From: an uncultured Sutterella sp.
GTDB lineage: Bacteria > Pseudomonadota > Gammaproteobacteria > Burkholderiales > Burkholderiaceae_F
Assembly: GCA_900542195.1 (NCBI GenBank)
Contig: UQNA01000015.1
Coordinates: forward strand, 1 to 46,310
DNA: 46,310 nt
Direction of reading: 5' to 3'
The notes under the pieces were generated by a model. The model searched no databases and was not told where the DNA came from. It saw only the letters and a list, made by a program, of their open reading frames with translations. Shown piece by piece: positions 7,904 to 16,229 of this stretch. Made by a program: the position numbers and the translations under genes. The first letter of the stretch is position 1. Each line of letters opens with the position of its first letter.

Positions 7904-8311
7904 TTATGGCTGTTGCTGGACCGGTTCAATCACATCTTTTTCAAGCTGCCATTTACCGTTGTCCTGTACGCCTAACAACTCAACTTCAAAGATCAATGTT
8001 GCATTAGGAGGAATTACACCGCCTGCTCCTCTTTCGCCGTAAGCCCACTGTGCCGGGATAAAGAGGCGGCGAACTCCGCCGACTTTCATGCCTGCGACTC
8101 CGCGATCCCAACCTTGAATTACCATACCTGCGCCGAGCGGGAATTCGAATGGTTCGTTTCTGTCGAGGCTGGAGTCAAACTTAGTACCGTCTTCAAGCCA
8201 TCCTGTGTAATGGACGCGAACTAAGTTACCGGGTTTAGCTTCAGCACCGGTACCTACTTTCACATCAACAATCTTGAGGTCTTGGAGATCTTGTGTGTCA
8301 ATACCAAACAT
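7904..8311 (-). CDS. FKBP-type peptidyl-prolyl cis-trans isomerase
   Basis: A 135-residue single-domain FKBP. The active-site residues are in place: VHYTGWLEDGTKFDSS (about 28-43), GAGMVIQGWDRGVAGMKVGG (about 57-76, with the Trp at the pocket base), AYGERGAGGVIPPNATLIFEVELL (about 90-113). There is no signal peptide, so it acts in the cytoplasm as a prolyl isomerase/chaperone. GAGGAG stands upstream of the ATG. A short glutamine-rich tail follows the domain. It is divergent from rhlE. Confidence 0.93.
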   Translation of the reverse strand: MFGIDTQDLQDLKIVDVKVGTGAEAKPGNLVRVHYTGWLEDGTKFDSSLDRNEPFEFPLGAGMVIQGWDRGVAGMKVGGVRRLFIPAQWAYGERGAGGVIPPNATLIFEVELLGVQDNGKWQLEKDVIEPVQQQP

Positions 8312-8434
8312 CGGAAATTACTCCTCTAACTAGATGGTTACATTGTGAACTTTTACGATTACCCGTGGTGAGACGATCTCTCAGAATGAGAAACATTCGA
8401 AATTAGACTTTGAATGGTAAAAAAGGAGAACATC

Positions 8435-9787
8435 ATGTCCGTACGCTTTGATAATCTTGGACTTTCGGAAAATCTTCAGAAAACCGTCACTAAGAATGGA
8501 TATTCGGAACCGACCCCGGTTCAGGCACAAGCCATTCCGATTATTCAACAAGGAAAAGATCTGCTCGCAGCAGCTCAAACAGGCACCGGGAAAACAGCGG
8601 CCTTCGTACTTCCTTTGCTTAATGAAATTGAAAAAGACCCGACGAATTATCAGCCGTGTTCTCCTCGAGTTTTGATTCTTACTCCGACCCGCGAATTAGC
8701 GGCCCAAGTCGCCGAAAACATTGAAATGCTCAAAGGAGACCTGCCGGTCAGAGTTGCCTTGGCTTACGGCGGCGTAGGCATCAATCCGCAAAAGAAGGCA
8801 TTAGCCAAAGGAACGGATTTTCTGGTTGCCACTCCGGGACGTTTACTCGATCTCATTGGCCAAAGAATGGCCAAGCTTTCTTCAACCCATACTCTTGTCC
8901 TGGACGAAGCCGACAGAATGCTGGACATGGGTTTTCTTCCTGACCTGAAACGCATCATGAAGTTTTTACCAGAAGATCGCCAGACCTTGTTGTTTTCAGC
9001 CACCTTCTCTCCTGAAATTAAAAAACTCAGCCTTCAGTTTCTTAATAGTCCGGAAAGCGTTGAAGTTTCCAGAAACAAAACTGCCGACCTTGTCCGTCAA
9101 ACTTTCTATAAGGTTCCAAAGACGGCCAAAGCAGATGTCATCCGTGATTTGATTGTCGATAATCAATGGAACCAAACACTAATCTTTACCAGAACAAAAT
9201 ACGGCGCCGACAAACTATGCAAGCAGCTCCTCAGAGACGGCTTTAAAGCAAAAGCCATTCACGGCGATAAAAGCCAGAACCATAGAAGCACTGCTTTAGA
9301 AGAATTCAAGAATGGCGAACTACCGATCCTTGTGGCTACGGATGTTGCCGCAAGAGGACTGGATATTGAAAAGCTGCCTCAGGTAGTGAACTACGAACTT
9401 CCCGAACAGGCAGAAGACTATGTTCACCGCATCGGTAGAGTCGGCAGAGCCGGCCTTGAAGGAGAAGCCTACTCTTTAGTCAGCAGTGAAGAGCTTCCTC
9501 GTTTCAAGGCAATTGAAAAATTCTTAAAGACCTCATTAAGAGCTACTGAGTTTCCCGGCCTTAATTACGATAACTATAAAGAAGGCTCCGTTTCGGGCTC
9601 TGAAGGACCTTCTCGGAAGAAAAGCAGTCCGCGGACCGGTAAATCAGCGCCAAGAAACGCCAAAAACCGAGACTCAGCCTCTAAAATGGACAAAATCAAG
9701 AACAAAAGTCCTCGCGGTTCAAGAAGAAGAGCCTCGGGCAAAACCTCCGAAACGAGAAAACAGAATGAAACAACCAGAATTAAATGA
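8435..9787 (+). CDS. rhlE: DEAD-box RNA helicase, RhlE type
   Basis: The chosen ATG at 8435 has AAGGAG six bases before it (8423-8428) and gives 450 residues. All helicase motifs are present: Q motif GYSEPTPVQAQAIP, motif I AQTGTGKT (about 46-53), TPTREL, TPGR, DEAD (about 151), SAT, ATDVAARGLD and HRIGRVGRAG (the usual HRIGRTGR has Val for Thr). After the core, a basic serine/arginine/lysine-rich tail (residues about 385-450) probably aids RNA binding, as in RhlE proteins involved in ribosome assembly and RNA turnover. The last 23 bases overlap the downstream DAHP synthase gene in another frame. Confidence 0.92.
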   Translation: MSVRFDNLGLSENLQKTVTKNGYSEPTPVQAQAIPIIQQGKDLLAAAQTGTGKTAAFVLPLLNEIEKDPTNYQPCSPRVLILTPTRELAAQVAENIEMLKGDLPVRVALAYGGVGINPQKKALAKGTDFLVATPGRLLDLIGQRMAKLSSTHTLVLDEADRMLDMGFLPDLKRIMKFLPEDRQTLLFSATFSPEIKKLSLQFLNSPESVEVSRNKTADLVRQTFYKVPKTAKADVIRDLIVDNQWNQTLIFTRTKYGADKLCKQLLRDGFKAKAIHGDKSQNHRSTALEEFKNGELPILVATDVAARGLDIEKLPQVVNYELPEQAEDYVHRIGRVGRAGLEGEAYSLVSSEELPRFKAIEKFLKTSLRATEFPGLNYDNYKEGSVSGSEGPSRKKSSPRTGKSAPRNAKNRDSASKMDKIKNKSPRGSRRRASGKTSETRKQNETTRIK

Positions 9788-10865
9788 AGTGAAACGCTCT
9801 GCAGGATTTTCGCTTGAAGACGTCAACATTGAGGGCTTCTCCCCGATGCCGACTCCGGCGGAAATCAAAACCATGGCACCTTTAACTGAGGCGGCAGCAG
9901 CTAACGTGGCCAAAGGACGTACAGCTGTCAAGAATATTCTTGATGGTCAAGACGATCGCTTGATCGTTATCACAGGCCCATGTTCTATTCACGATCCTAA
10001 GGCTGCTTTAGATTACGCGGAGAGATTGCTTTCTATCTCGGACCATATTTCCGAGACCATTTTTCCCATCATGCGCGTTTATTTCGAAAAGCCAAGAACC
10101 GTTGCAGGTTGGAAAGGCTTCATCAACGATCCGCACATGGATAATTCCTTCAATATGGCTGAAGGAATGCTTGAGGCCCGCAAGCTTTTGCTTAAGATTA
10201 ACGAGATGGGATTAGCAGTCGGAACCGAAGCGCTCGATCCTTTCAGTCCTCAGTATCTCGGTGAATTAATCAGCTGGTATGCGATCGGCGCGCGCACAAC
10301 CGAAAGCCAAACCCATCGAGAAATGGCCAGCGGCTTGTCTGCACCGGTCGGATTCAAGAACGGCACCGATGGGTTGCTCGCAACTTCTATCAACGCTATC
10401 AAAGCAAGCCGCCACAGCCACTACTTCCTCGGAATTTACGAAAACGGCCAAAGCTCCATTATCAAAACTAAAGGAAATGCTTACAGCCACTTAGTGCTGC
10501 GCGGTGGCGGCGGAAGACCGAACTTTGATACCGTCAGCATCATGCTTGCGGAAAAAGAGCTGGAAAAAGCCGGTTTGGAAAAACGCATAATTGTTGACTG
10601 CTCACACGGCAACAGCATGAAAAACCCGGCCCTTCAGCCTTTTGTTCTAAAAGACTGCATCACCCAGATTGTGAATGGAAATACTTCAATTTGCGGTGTA
10701 ATGCTTGAGAGCAATATTCATGAAGGCAATCAACCGATTCCGGAAGATCTTTCTCAGCTTAAATACGGTGTTTCCGTTACAGATGCCTGCATCGACTGGG
10801 AAACAACGGAGCATGCTTTACGCCAAGCACACAGAAAATTATTGGACAAAAAATTAAATGATTAG
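9765..10865 (+). CDS. aroG: Class I DAHP synthase (3-deoxy-7-phosphoheptulonate synthase)
   Basis: A 366-residue enzyme of the AroF/G/H type that condenses phosphoenolpyruvate and erythrose-4-phosphate, the first step of the shikimate pathway. Visible blocks include VITGPCSIHDPKAALDYAERL (about 65-85), RVYFEKPRTVAGWKGFINDP (about 104-123), WYAIGARTTESQTHREMASGL, GFKNGTDG, DCSHGNSMKNP (about 277-287) and SVTDACIDWETTE near the C-terminus. The metal-binding Cys, His, Glu and Asp positions look intact. The start lies inside the 3' end of rhlE, and the stop overlaps the next gene by 8 bases, implying coupled translation. Which amino acid inhibits it cannot be read with certainty. Confidence 0.93.
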   Translation: MKQPELNEVKRSAGFSLEDVNIEGFSPMPTPAEIKTMAPLTEAAAANVAKGRTAVKNILDGQDDRLIVITGPCSIHDPKAALDYAERLLSISDHISETIFPIMRVYFEKPRTVAGWKGFINDPHMDNSFNMAEGMLEARKLLLKINEMGLAVGTEALDPFSPQYLGELISWYAIGARTTESQTHREMASGLSAPVGFKNGTDGLLATSINAIKASRHSHYFLGIYENGQSSIIKTKGNAYSHLVLRGGGGRPNFDTVSIMLAEKELEKAGLEKRIIVDCSHGNSMKNPALQPFVLKDCITQIVNGNTSICGVMLESNIHEGNQPIPEDLSQLKYGVSVTDACIDWETTEHALRQAHRKLLDKKLND

Positions 10866-11217
10866 AAGAATTCTGATACTGGCATCCTCTTTAGCCGTTC
10901 TGTTTTTAGCCGCATGTTCGACAACCGGCGACTCCTATCGTCAAGCGTTCATCCCCCATGTGGATCGAGCAGGCCTCGATCCCCTCATTGACTCTCCGGT
11001 AAGAACGCAAACGGAATGCAAGGGAGTGGAATTATTTTCAGCCGGTGAAAAGCTTGCGGGCTTTAAATTCGAATGTCCTGACCTTGACGTAGAAGCGACT
11101 CTCAATGAACTCAGAGATGCCGGATGGCGTATTGAAAAAATGAATATTGGAAAACAAGTAGTCGAATCCAATGAAAGCGGCACACCATTGAGCATCCAAA
11201 TTAGAAAGGTATATTAA
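10858..11217 (+). CDS. Small predicted lipoprotein of unknown function
   Basis: This 119-residue protein begins with a lipoprotein signal peptide: two arginines, a hydrophobic core, and lipobox LAAC with the acylated Cys at residue 20. The mature part is about 100 residues with two further Cys (in TECKGVELF and FKFECPDLDVEA) that could form a disulfide in the periplasm, and a segment LNELRDAGWRIEKMNIGKQ that reads like a small alpha/beta domain. I do not recognise a family. It overlaps the DAHP synthase gene by 8 bases and its stop codon overlaps the next start by one base, so it is embedded in the rhlE operon. Confidence 0.8.
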   Translation: MIRRILILASSLAVLFLAACSTTGDSYRQAFIPHVDRAGLDPLIDSPVRTQTECKGVELFSAGEKLAGFKFECPDLDVEATLNELRDAGWRIEKMNIGKQVVESNESGTPLSIQIRKVY

Positions 11218-13043
11218 TGACACTTCGGGCAGAAGATAAACTCAGTCTTGTTCGCACATACATGGAAGAAAAAGGGCTTGATGCTCTGATTGTTCCTACC
11301 GCCGACCCGCATCTTTCCGAATATTTAGATAAACATTACGCCTCTCGTGAATGGTTAACAGGATTCACAGGCTCAACCGGAGACGCGATCGTCACTAAAA
11401 AAGAAGCGGCTCTTTTTACTGACTCCAGATATTGGATTCAGGCAGAAAGACAACTCGCAGACACGGGAATTTCTCTTATCAAAGCCCAAGGGAGGTTGAT
11501 ATCAGAGGAAAGCGCATGGCTGAGAAAAAACTTATCTTCTGACTCTTCCGTCGGAGTCCCCGCGGCCTTTATTAGTGCAGCAGATGCCGACATTTTGGAA
11601 AAAGAACTGCAGAAATCCGGCGTCAAGTTAGTTCTTCTAGAAGAGGATCCCTTTGATGTTGTCTGGAAAGAAGATAGGCCGGAGGTCTCTTTCAGCCCGA
11701 TTTTTGAACACAAAATTAGTCCCAGAAGCGTCAAAGACAAAATTGGGATATTAAAGCCTCTTGTTGAGAAGGAAGGTGCACAAAAGCTCTTGCTCACCAG
11801 TCTGGAAGACATTGCGTGGCTGACAAATCTGAGAGGCAATGATCTGCCGGAAACTCCTGTTTTCTATTCATTCGGAATGTATGACGTAGAAAACGGTTTG
11901 ACAATTTTTGTCAATGAAAAGAGCATCTCCGTCCCTCTGGCGGTCAACCTCGTTCTGAAGAACGTTAATTTTAGGCAGTATGAAGAGTTTTCTGATTATT
12001 TGAGCTTTTTGGGTAAAGAAGAAAAAGTTCTTTATTCGCCATCCACCACTAACGCATTAATTGCAAAGAAACTTCAAAAATTTTCTTCTCCTATCGAAGG
12101 AGAAGATATTGTGGAACTTTTAAGGGCCAGAAAAACTCCTCAAGAGGTCAAGCTTATCGATGAAGCCATGCTGAAAGACGGGGTTGCTCTCGCAAAATTT
12201 TTCTGTTGGCTTGATAAAAATAAAGACAGCGGAGAATTAACGGAAGAATCGTGCGCCGAAAAACTTCTGGAATTCCGAAAAGAGCAGACCGGCTTTCTTT
12301 GTTCCAGCTTCAAGACTATTTGTGCCTTCGGACCAAATGCAGCGCTCCCGCATTACCAACCGGATCATGACAAGCCGGTAAAAATACAAGGCAGCGGATT
12401 TTTGTTGATTGATTCGGGGGCTCAGTATCCTGAGGGAACAACGGACATTACCCGAACAGTTCCGATAGGCGAAGCATCCGAACAGATGAAGGCTGATTAC
12501 ACGGCAGTCTTAAGAGGACATATCAACCTTGCCAAGTTAATCTTTCCTGAAAACATTTCATCACAAATCTTAGATACAGCAGCAAGGGCACCAATTTGGG
12601 AAGATTTAGCCGACTATGGGCATGGAACCGGCCACGGCGTTGGCTTCTTTTTGAATGTCCATGAAGGGCCTCAGCGAATTAGCTATCCTCGCGTTTCAAA
12701 CGGGGTTAATTCATTAGTAACCTATAGAACTCAAATGAAAAAGGGCATGATTACCAGCAATGAGCCCGGTTTGTATCGTGAAGGAAAATGGGGAATTAGG
12801 ATCGAAAACTTAACAGTCGCTATTCCTGTGGGGGATAGCGAGTTCGGAAGCTTCTTAGGTTTTCGTACTCTTAGTCTCTGTCCGATCGATTTGACACTTG
12901 TTAACTCAAAATTGTTCCAAGCCGATGAAATTAACTGGCTAAACGCTTACCATAGCGCCGTGTGGAAGAAACTTTCTCCACTACTTATTGATGATATTGA
13001 AACACAGGAGTGGTTAAAAGCCAAGACCTCCCCTGTGTGTTAG
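11217..13043 (+). CDS. Long-form Xaa-Pro aminopeptidase (M24B family)
   Basis: At 608 residues this is the three-domain form of aminopeptidase P, as in eukaryotic XPNPEP1. There are two creatinase-like N-terminal domains (about 1-310) and a pita-bread catalytic domain. The dinuclear metal ligands are visible: LIDSGAQYPEGTTDITRT (two Asp), GHGTGHGVGFFLNVHEGP (His) and TSNEPGLYREGKWGIRIENL (two Glu). It removes N-terminal residues preceding proline. No signal peptide is seen, so it is cytosolic. The ATG overlaps the lipoprotein stop by one base; the YeiH-like gene follows after eight bases. Confidence 0.92.
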   Translation: MTLRAEDKLSLVRTYMEEKGLDALIVPTADPHLSEYLDKHYASREWLTGFTGSTGDAIVTKKEAALFTDSRYWIQAERQLADTGISLIKAQGRLISEESAWLRKNLSSDSSVGVPAAFISAADADILEKELQKSGVKLVLLEEDPFDVVWKEDRPEVSFSPIFEHKISPRSVKDKIGILKPLVEKEGAQKLLLTSLEDIAWLTNLRGNDLPETPVFYSFGMYDVENGLTIFVNEKSISVPLAVNLVLKNVNFRQYEEFSDYLSFLGKEEKVLYSPSTTNALIAKKLQKFSSPIEGEDIVELLRARKTPQEVKLIDEAMLKDGVALAKFFCWLDKNKDSGELTEESCAEKLLEFRKEQTGFLCSSFKTICAFGPNAALPHYQPDHDKPVKIQGSGFLLIDSGAQYPEGTTDITRTVPIGEASEQMKADYTAVLRGHINLAKLIFPENISSQILDTAARAPIWEDLADYGHGTGHGVGFFLNVHEGPQRISYPRVSNGVNSLVTYRTQMKKGMITSNEPGLYREGKWGIRIENLTVAIPVGDSEFGSFLGFRTLSLCPIDLTLVNSKLFQADEINWLNAYHSAVWKKLSPLLIDDIETQEWLKAKTSPVC

Positions 13044-13051
13044 GAGGTTAT

Positions 13052-14062
13052 ATGGTTAGCAGAACGAAAGTCTGGCTTGAGTCCCGATGGAGGGGGACCC
13101 TAATTGCGGTCATTATTGGTGCAGCTGCACTTTATGTTTCCGAGAAGTATGGTGGCCCTGCCGTTTTGTTCGCTCTTCTGTTTGGAATGGCCTTTCATTT
13201 TCTTTCCGAAGAAAAGAGAACGTTAGGAGGCATCCATTTCTGCGCCACTACGGTTTTAAGAATCGGCGTGGCTCTGCTTGGTGCAAAAATTTCTGCAGAG
13301 CAACTTAGTCTTTTATCTCCCGCATTACTTGTAGTTATTGTCGGAGGTGTTTTCTGCACCGTTATTTTCGGTGTAATAATCAACAAATTCTTCAAGTGGC
13401 CTACTGCTGAGGCAGCATTGGCTGGTGCATCCACTGCAATTTGCGGTGCATCTGCCGCTATTGCTTTGGCTGCAACACTTAACAAGAGTCAGCTTCGCGA
13501 ACAAGCATTGTTGGCAATCGTCGTTGTTGTTACCGCATTGTCAACATTAGCGATGATTATTTATCCAAGCATTTGCACTATGCTTGGATACAATAATGTT
13601 GATGCCGGTATTTTCCTCGGAGGCACCATTCATGACGTCGCTCAGGTAGTCGGTGCCGGTGCCATGATTGGTCCGGATTGTTTGGAAATTGCCAGCATGA
13701 CCAAGATGCTGAGAGTTGCGATGATTATTCCAATGCTCATCATCTTCATGTTTCTTTTTGCTTCTAAGAAACACAGAGAAGCTGAAGAAGCCGCTAAGCC
13801 TTGGTACAAGAACATTCCTTCGTTCTTGATCTGGTTCATTGTTTTAGCCGGATTAAACGTCGGAGGCGCTATTCCAACCGAAGTTTCCAATGCAATGGGT
13901 GAAATCTCCAGATTGTTCATTTTGATTTCTATCGGCGCTCTTGGTCTTAAGACTTCTTTAGGTAAGTTAAAAGAAGTTGGTTGGACGCCGATTATTCTTA
14001 TGACTCTTGACACTTTCTTCTTGTTGTTCTGGGTCATTATCGGTATCGCTATTATTAAATAA
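13052..14062 (+). CDS. YeiH/UPF0324 family membrane protein (putative sulfate/sulfonate exporter)
   Basis: With the ATG at 13052, preceded by AGGAGG, the product is 336 residues with about ten membrane helices. Family features include GGPAVLFALLFGMAFHFL near the start, GIALLGAKIS-like text (RIGVALLGAKISAEQLS), the glycine/alanine-rich AALAGASTAICGASAAIALAATL segment around 125-147, and GIFLGGTIHDVAQVVGAGAMIG (about 190-211). UPF0324 members are annotated as putative sulfate exporters (YeiH, PSE family); experimental support is thin, so treat the substrate as unknown. It is the last gene of the rhlE-aroG operon and is followed by a strong terminator. Confidence 0.87.
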   Translation: MVSRTKVWLESRWRGTLIAVIIGAAALYVSEKYGGPAVLFALLFGMAFHFLSEEKRTLGGIHFCATTVLRIGVALLGAKISAEQLSLLSPALLVVIVGGVFCTVIFGVIINKFFKWPTAEAALAGASTAICGASAAIALAATLNKSQLREQALLAIVVVVTALSTLAMIIYPSICTMLGYNNVDAGIFLGGTIHDVAQVVGAGAMIGPDCLEIASMTKMLRVAMIIPMLIIFMFLFASKKHREAEEAAKPWYKNIPSFLIWFIVLAGLNVGGAIPTEVSNAMGEISRLFILISIGALGLKTSLGKLKEVGWTPIILMTLDTFFLLFWVIIGIAIIK

Positions 14063-14082
14063 TCCAGTTTTGCGCTGCGATG

Positions 14083-14107
14083 AATCCTCCTTCGGGAGGA
14101 TTTTTTT
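14083..14107 (+). terminator. Strong intrinsic terminator after the YeiH-like gene
   Basis: AATCCTCC and GGAGGATT form an 8-bp stem around a stable TTCG tetraloop, followed directly by a T tract. It closes the rhlE operon. Confidence 0.92.
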
Positions 14108-14182
14108 GTGCCTTGGAGTTTTATTCCCGATCCTCTTCGCCGGTAAGGAAAACAGACAAAAAATTGAAGCTATGATAATATG

Positions 14183-14199
14183 TAGGCTTACTAAACCTA
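14183..14199. promoter_or_regulatory. 17-bp near-palindrome upstream of the methyltransferase-like gene
   Basis: TAGGCTTACTAAACCTA is symmetric about its central base at seven of eight pairs. It directly follows an AT-rich TATGATAATATG stretch that could hold a -10 element, about 67 bases before the next start codon. A dimeric repressor site over the transcription start is one reading; no regulator gene is nearby. Confidence 0.35.
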
Positions 14200-14265
14200 A
14201 ATATTTAATAGATACTTCCCCTCCGTAATTTTTTCATTTTCATAACAACAATATAAGGCGTCAGC

Positions 14266-15912
14266 ATGAATCCTTCCTTACAGAATATGAATCTTGCTTT
14301 AGCTGTCATCGCTTTCAGAGCATTGGCTCGGCTAAATGAAATAGAATTTAAAAGCCTCAGCAGCAATCTCACGAACTTCTTCTCGGCCATTAAAGAAAAG
14401 CTTCCTGATTACGAAGTTCAAATTTCCAAAGCTACTTTCTTGCTTGGCAAAATGCCCTCAAGGGATCAAGAGGATATTTTGGAACTTGTTCATAGTGTTT
14501 CCGGCACTACCGAATCATCATTTTCCCCAGCCAAAAGCGCCTGGAGTATCTTGAAATACATATCTTTGTTCAACAAACTATTTTCTTATTTACAAAGACC
14601 TGTTGCCGACTCTATCTCGCTTTGTTTGTCACCGTTAAATCAGAAGGTTTCAGATGAGCAAGAATTCCTTTGTTTCGGAGATATCGGACTGACTACCGCT
14701 TTTGCCCTAGCGTTGAGAGGCAAACAAGTTGATTATGTGCCCTTCTCCGCTTCTTATCAATTATCTTCGGAATTTCTCGACTTAATCGTTACCGCTGAAA
14801 AAACAAAAGGGAAGATTAAGCGGAATATCGCCGTGAGCCAAGAAGGTTCGGCATTTTCGACGAACGGGAAAAACTATGCCGGAGCGTTTGTTTTTCCTAA
14901 TCCCGATGCAGCCGGTTTCAATATTGAACCCTTTATGAAAGCGATTTCTGCCCCTCTGGTTTTCTTGATTCCTGCTCCGTTACTTTGGATGAGAACAACA
15001 GAGGACAGAAAGCTTCGGAAAGACCTAATAGGAGGGAATAATCTAAAAGCGGTCATCATGCTTCCTCCGAATTCAGTGAGCGATTCGGGATGTGATTTCG
15101 CACTCTTGGTCTTGAACACGCCGAGTACAGAAAACGAAGTTTGGTTCATTGATAAATCAAATCAGAAGACTTTTCTCACCAGAAAACGAACATTGCACGA
15201 TTCCTTAGAAAGTTTTGATCTGCTTGAGAGATCACAAAATTCGGGTTCTGCCAGTCGAGAAGAGCTAATTCAGAATGACTTTAATTTGAATCCTAAGCGT
15301 TATACCTCAAAAAGCAACGATTTATTTTCTAAGGTTAAGCCCGAAAATCTCATGCGTCTAAGCGAGATAGTTGAACTCATCAGAGCTCAAGAAATTCCCG
15401 CAGATGAAGATAATTGGACAATGACCGTAAAAGAAGTTCTGCCCAAAGATATCGATGAAATCGGTCTTATTGAAATGCCACAAAAAAACCTCTTCGTTGC
15501 CAAGAAAGGAGAAAAGAGAGCACTGCAAGCCACCCTCGAAGAAGAAGACGTTATCCTTTGCATCAAGAGCGGAAACTGGAAATGCGGGCTATGGACATAT
15601 CCGGATAAGGGCTGCACAGCTAGTTCCTGCTTTGTTATTTTCCGAGTAAAAGATGAGTTTAAAAAGCTTTTACCTCCTTTCTACCTGATGCGACTTCTTC
15701 GGTCTTCAGCTCTTCAAGAAAGGTTCAATAGCTTGAGCATCGGCACTCGCGCCCCTCTTTTGAAGATGGAAGATCTTCGCCAGATAGCCTTCCCTTTACC
15801 AGGTGCAGATGAGATTACCCAAGAAAAGGAAAAATTTGTGCAGCAGGTACAACTTCTTAAAGAGATTCGTCGGAAGACTAAAGAGATTCAAGAACTAAAT
15901 ATGGATATTTAA
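14266..15912 (+). CDS. Orphan, degenerate HsdM-like methyltransferase core fused to an HsdS-like half
   Basis: This 548-residue protein follows the layout of a type I DNA methyltransferase, but its catalytic motifs have changed. The N-terminal helical part (1-130) leads to FGDIGLT (137-143) where a SAM-binding DPACGTGG-like motif would sit, and FPNP (210-213) where NPPF/Y is expected. Downstream, RKLRKDLIGGNNLKAVIMLP (248-267) and NDFNLNPKRY (337-346) closely resemble HsdM. From about 362 the text resembles a specificity subunit: LSEIVELI, LEEEDVILCIKSG, FYLMRLLRSSALQERF and PLLKMEDLRQIAFPLP, then a charged C-terminal helix (513-548). No hsdR, full hsdS or partner is in the window. It is probably catalytically inactive but maintained as a full open frame. 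The start has a modest AAGGCG ribosome site. A highly diverged active enzyme is an alternative. Confidence 0.65.
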   Translation: MNPSLQNMNLALAVIAFRALARLNEIEFKSLSSNLTNFFSAIKEKLPDYEVQISKATFLLGKMPSRDQEDILELVHSVSGTTESSFSPAKSAWSILKYISLFNKLFSYLQRPVADSISLCLSPLNQKVSDEQEFLCFGDIGLTTAFALALRGKQVDYVPFSASYQLSSEFLDLIVTAEKTKGKIKRNIAVSQEGSAFSTNGKNYAGAFVFPNPDAAGFNIEPFMKAISAPLVFLIPAPLLWMRTTEDRKLRKDLIGGNNLKAVIMLPPNSVSDSGCDFALLVLNTPSTENEVWFIDKSNQKTFLTRKRTLHDSLESFDLLERSQNSGSASREELIQNDFNLNPKRYTSKSNDLFSKVKPENLMRLSEIVELIRAQEIPADEDNWTMTVKEVLPKDIDEIGLIEMPQKNLFVAKKGEKRALQATLEEEDVILCIKSGNWKCGLWTYPDKGCTASSCFVIFRVKDEFKKLLPPFYLMRLLRSSALQERFNSLSIGTRAPLLKMEDLRQIAFPLPGADEITQEKEKFVQQVQLLKEIRRKTKEIQELNMDI

Positions 15913-15921
15913 ATTATTATC

Positions 15922-15948
15922 GGTGCGGCTGGCTCCCGCACCTTTTTT
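15922..15948 (+). terminator. Intrinsic terminator after the methyltransferase-like gene
   Basis: GGTGCGG / CCGCACC form a 7-bp stem with a 7-base loop followed by TTTTTT, ten bases after the stop codon. Confidence 0.88.
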
Positions 15949-16229
15949 CTGCCCACAAATCTCCTTCAGCTCATCAGCTTCCTCTAATTAACCAATAGAA
16001 AATATCAACTTCAAAAATCAACGAGTTTCATTTTTCTGTTTGGGTAAACACCGAAAATTCATTATTTTTCACGTTTGTTTTTCATAACCTTCCCGCACAT
16101 CGTGAGTGCGTGGGATATTATTGAATCTCGTTAATTTATTTTCAATTTGCAACCGCGGATCTCTAGAAGGAATGAGACTTTCAAATGCGTTATCCTTGGT
16201 AATCAAAACCTTCAATCCAAAAAAAAATC
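15949..16229. other. Intergenic region upstream of the RND pump
   Basis: About 280 AT-rich bases without a credible gene. The only structure I see is an imperfect inverted repeat at 16091-16115, TCCCGCAC ... GTGCGTGGGA, about 115 bases before the pump operon. It could be an operator or a weak hairpin. No clear -35/-10 pair and no good ribosome site stand before the start at 16230. Confidence 0.4.
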
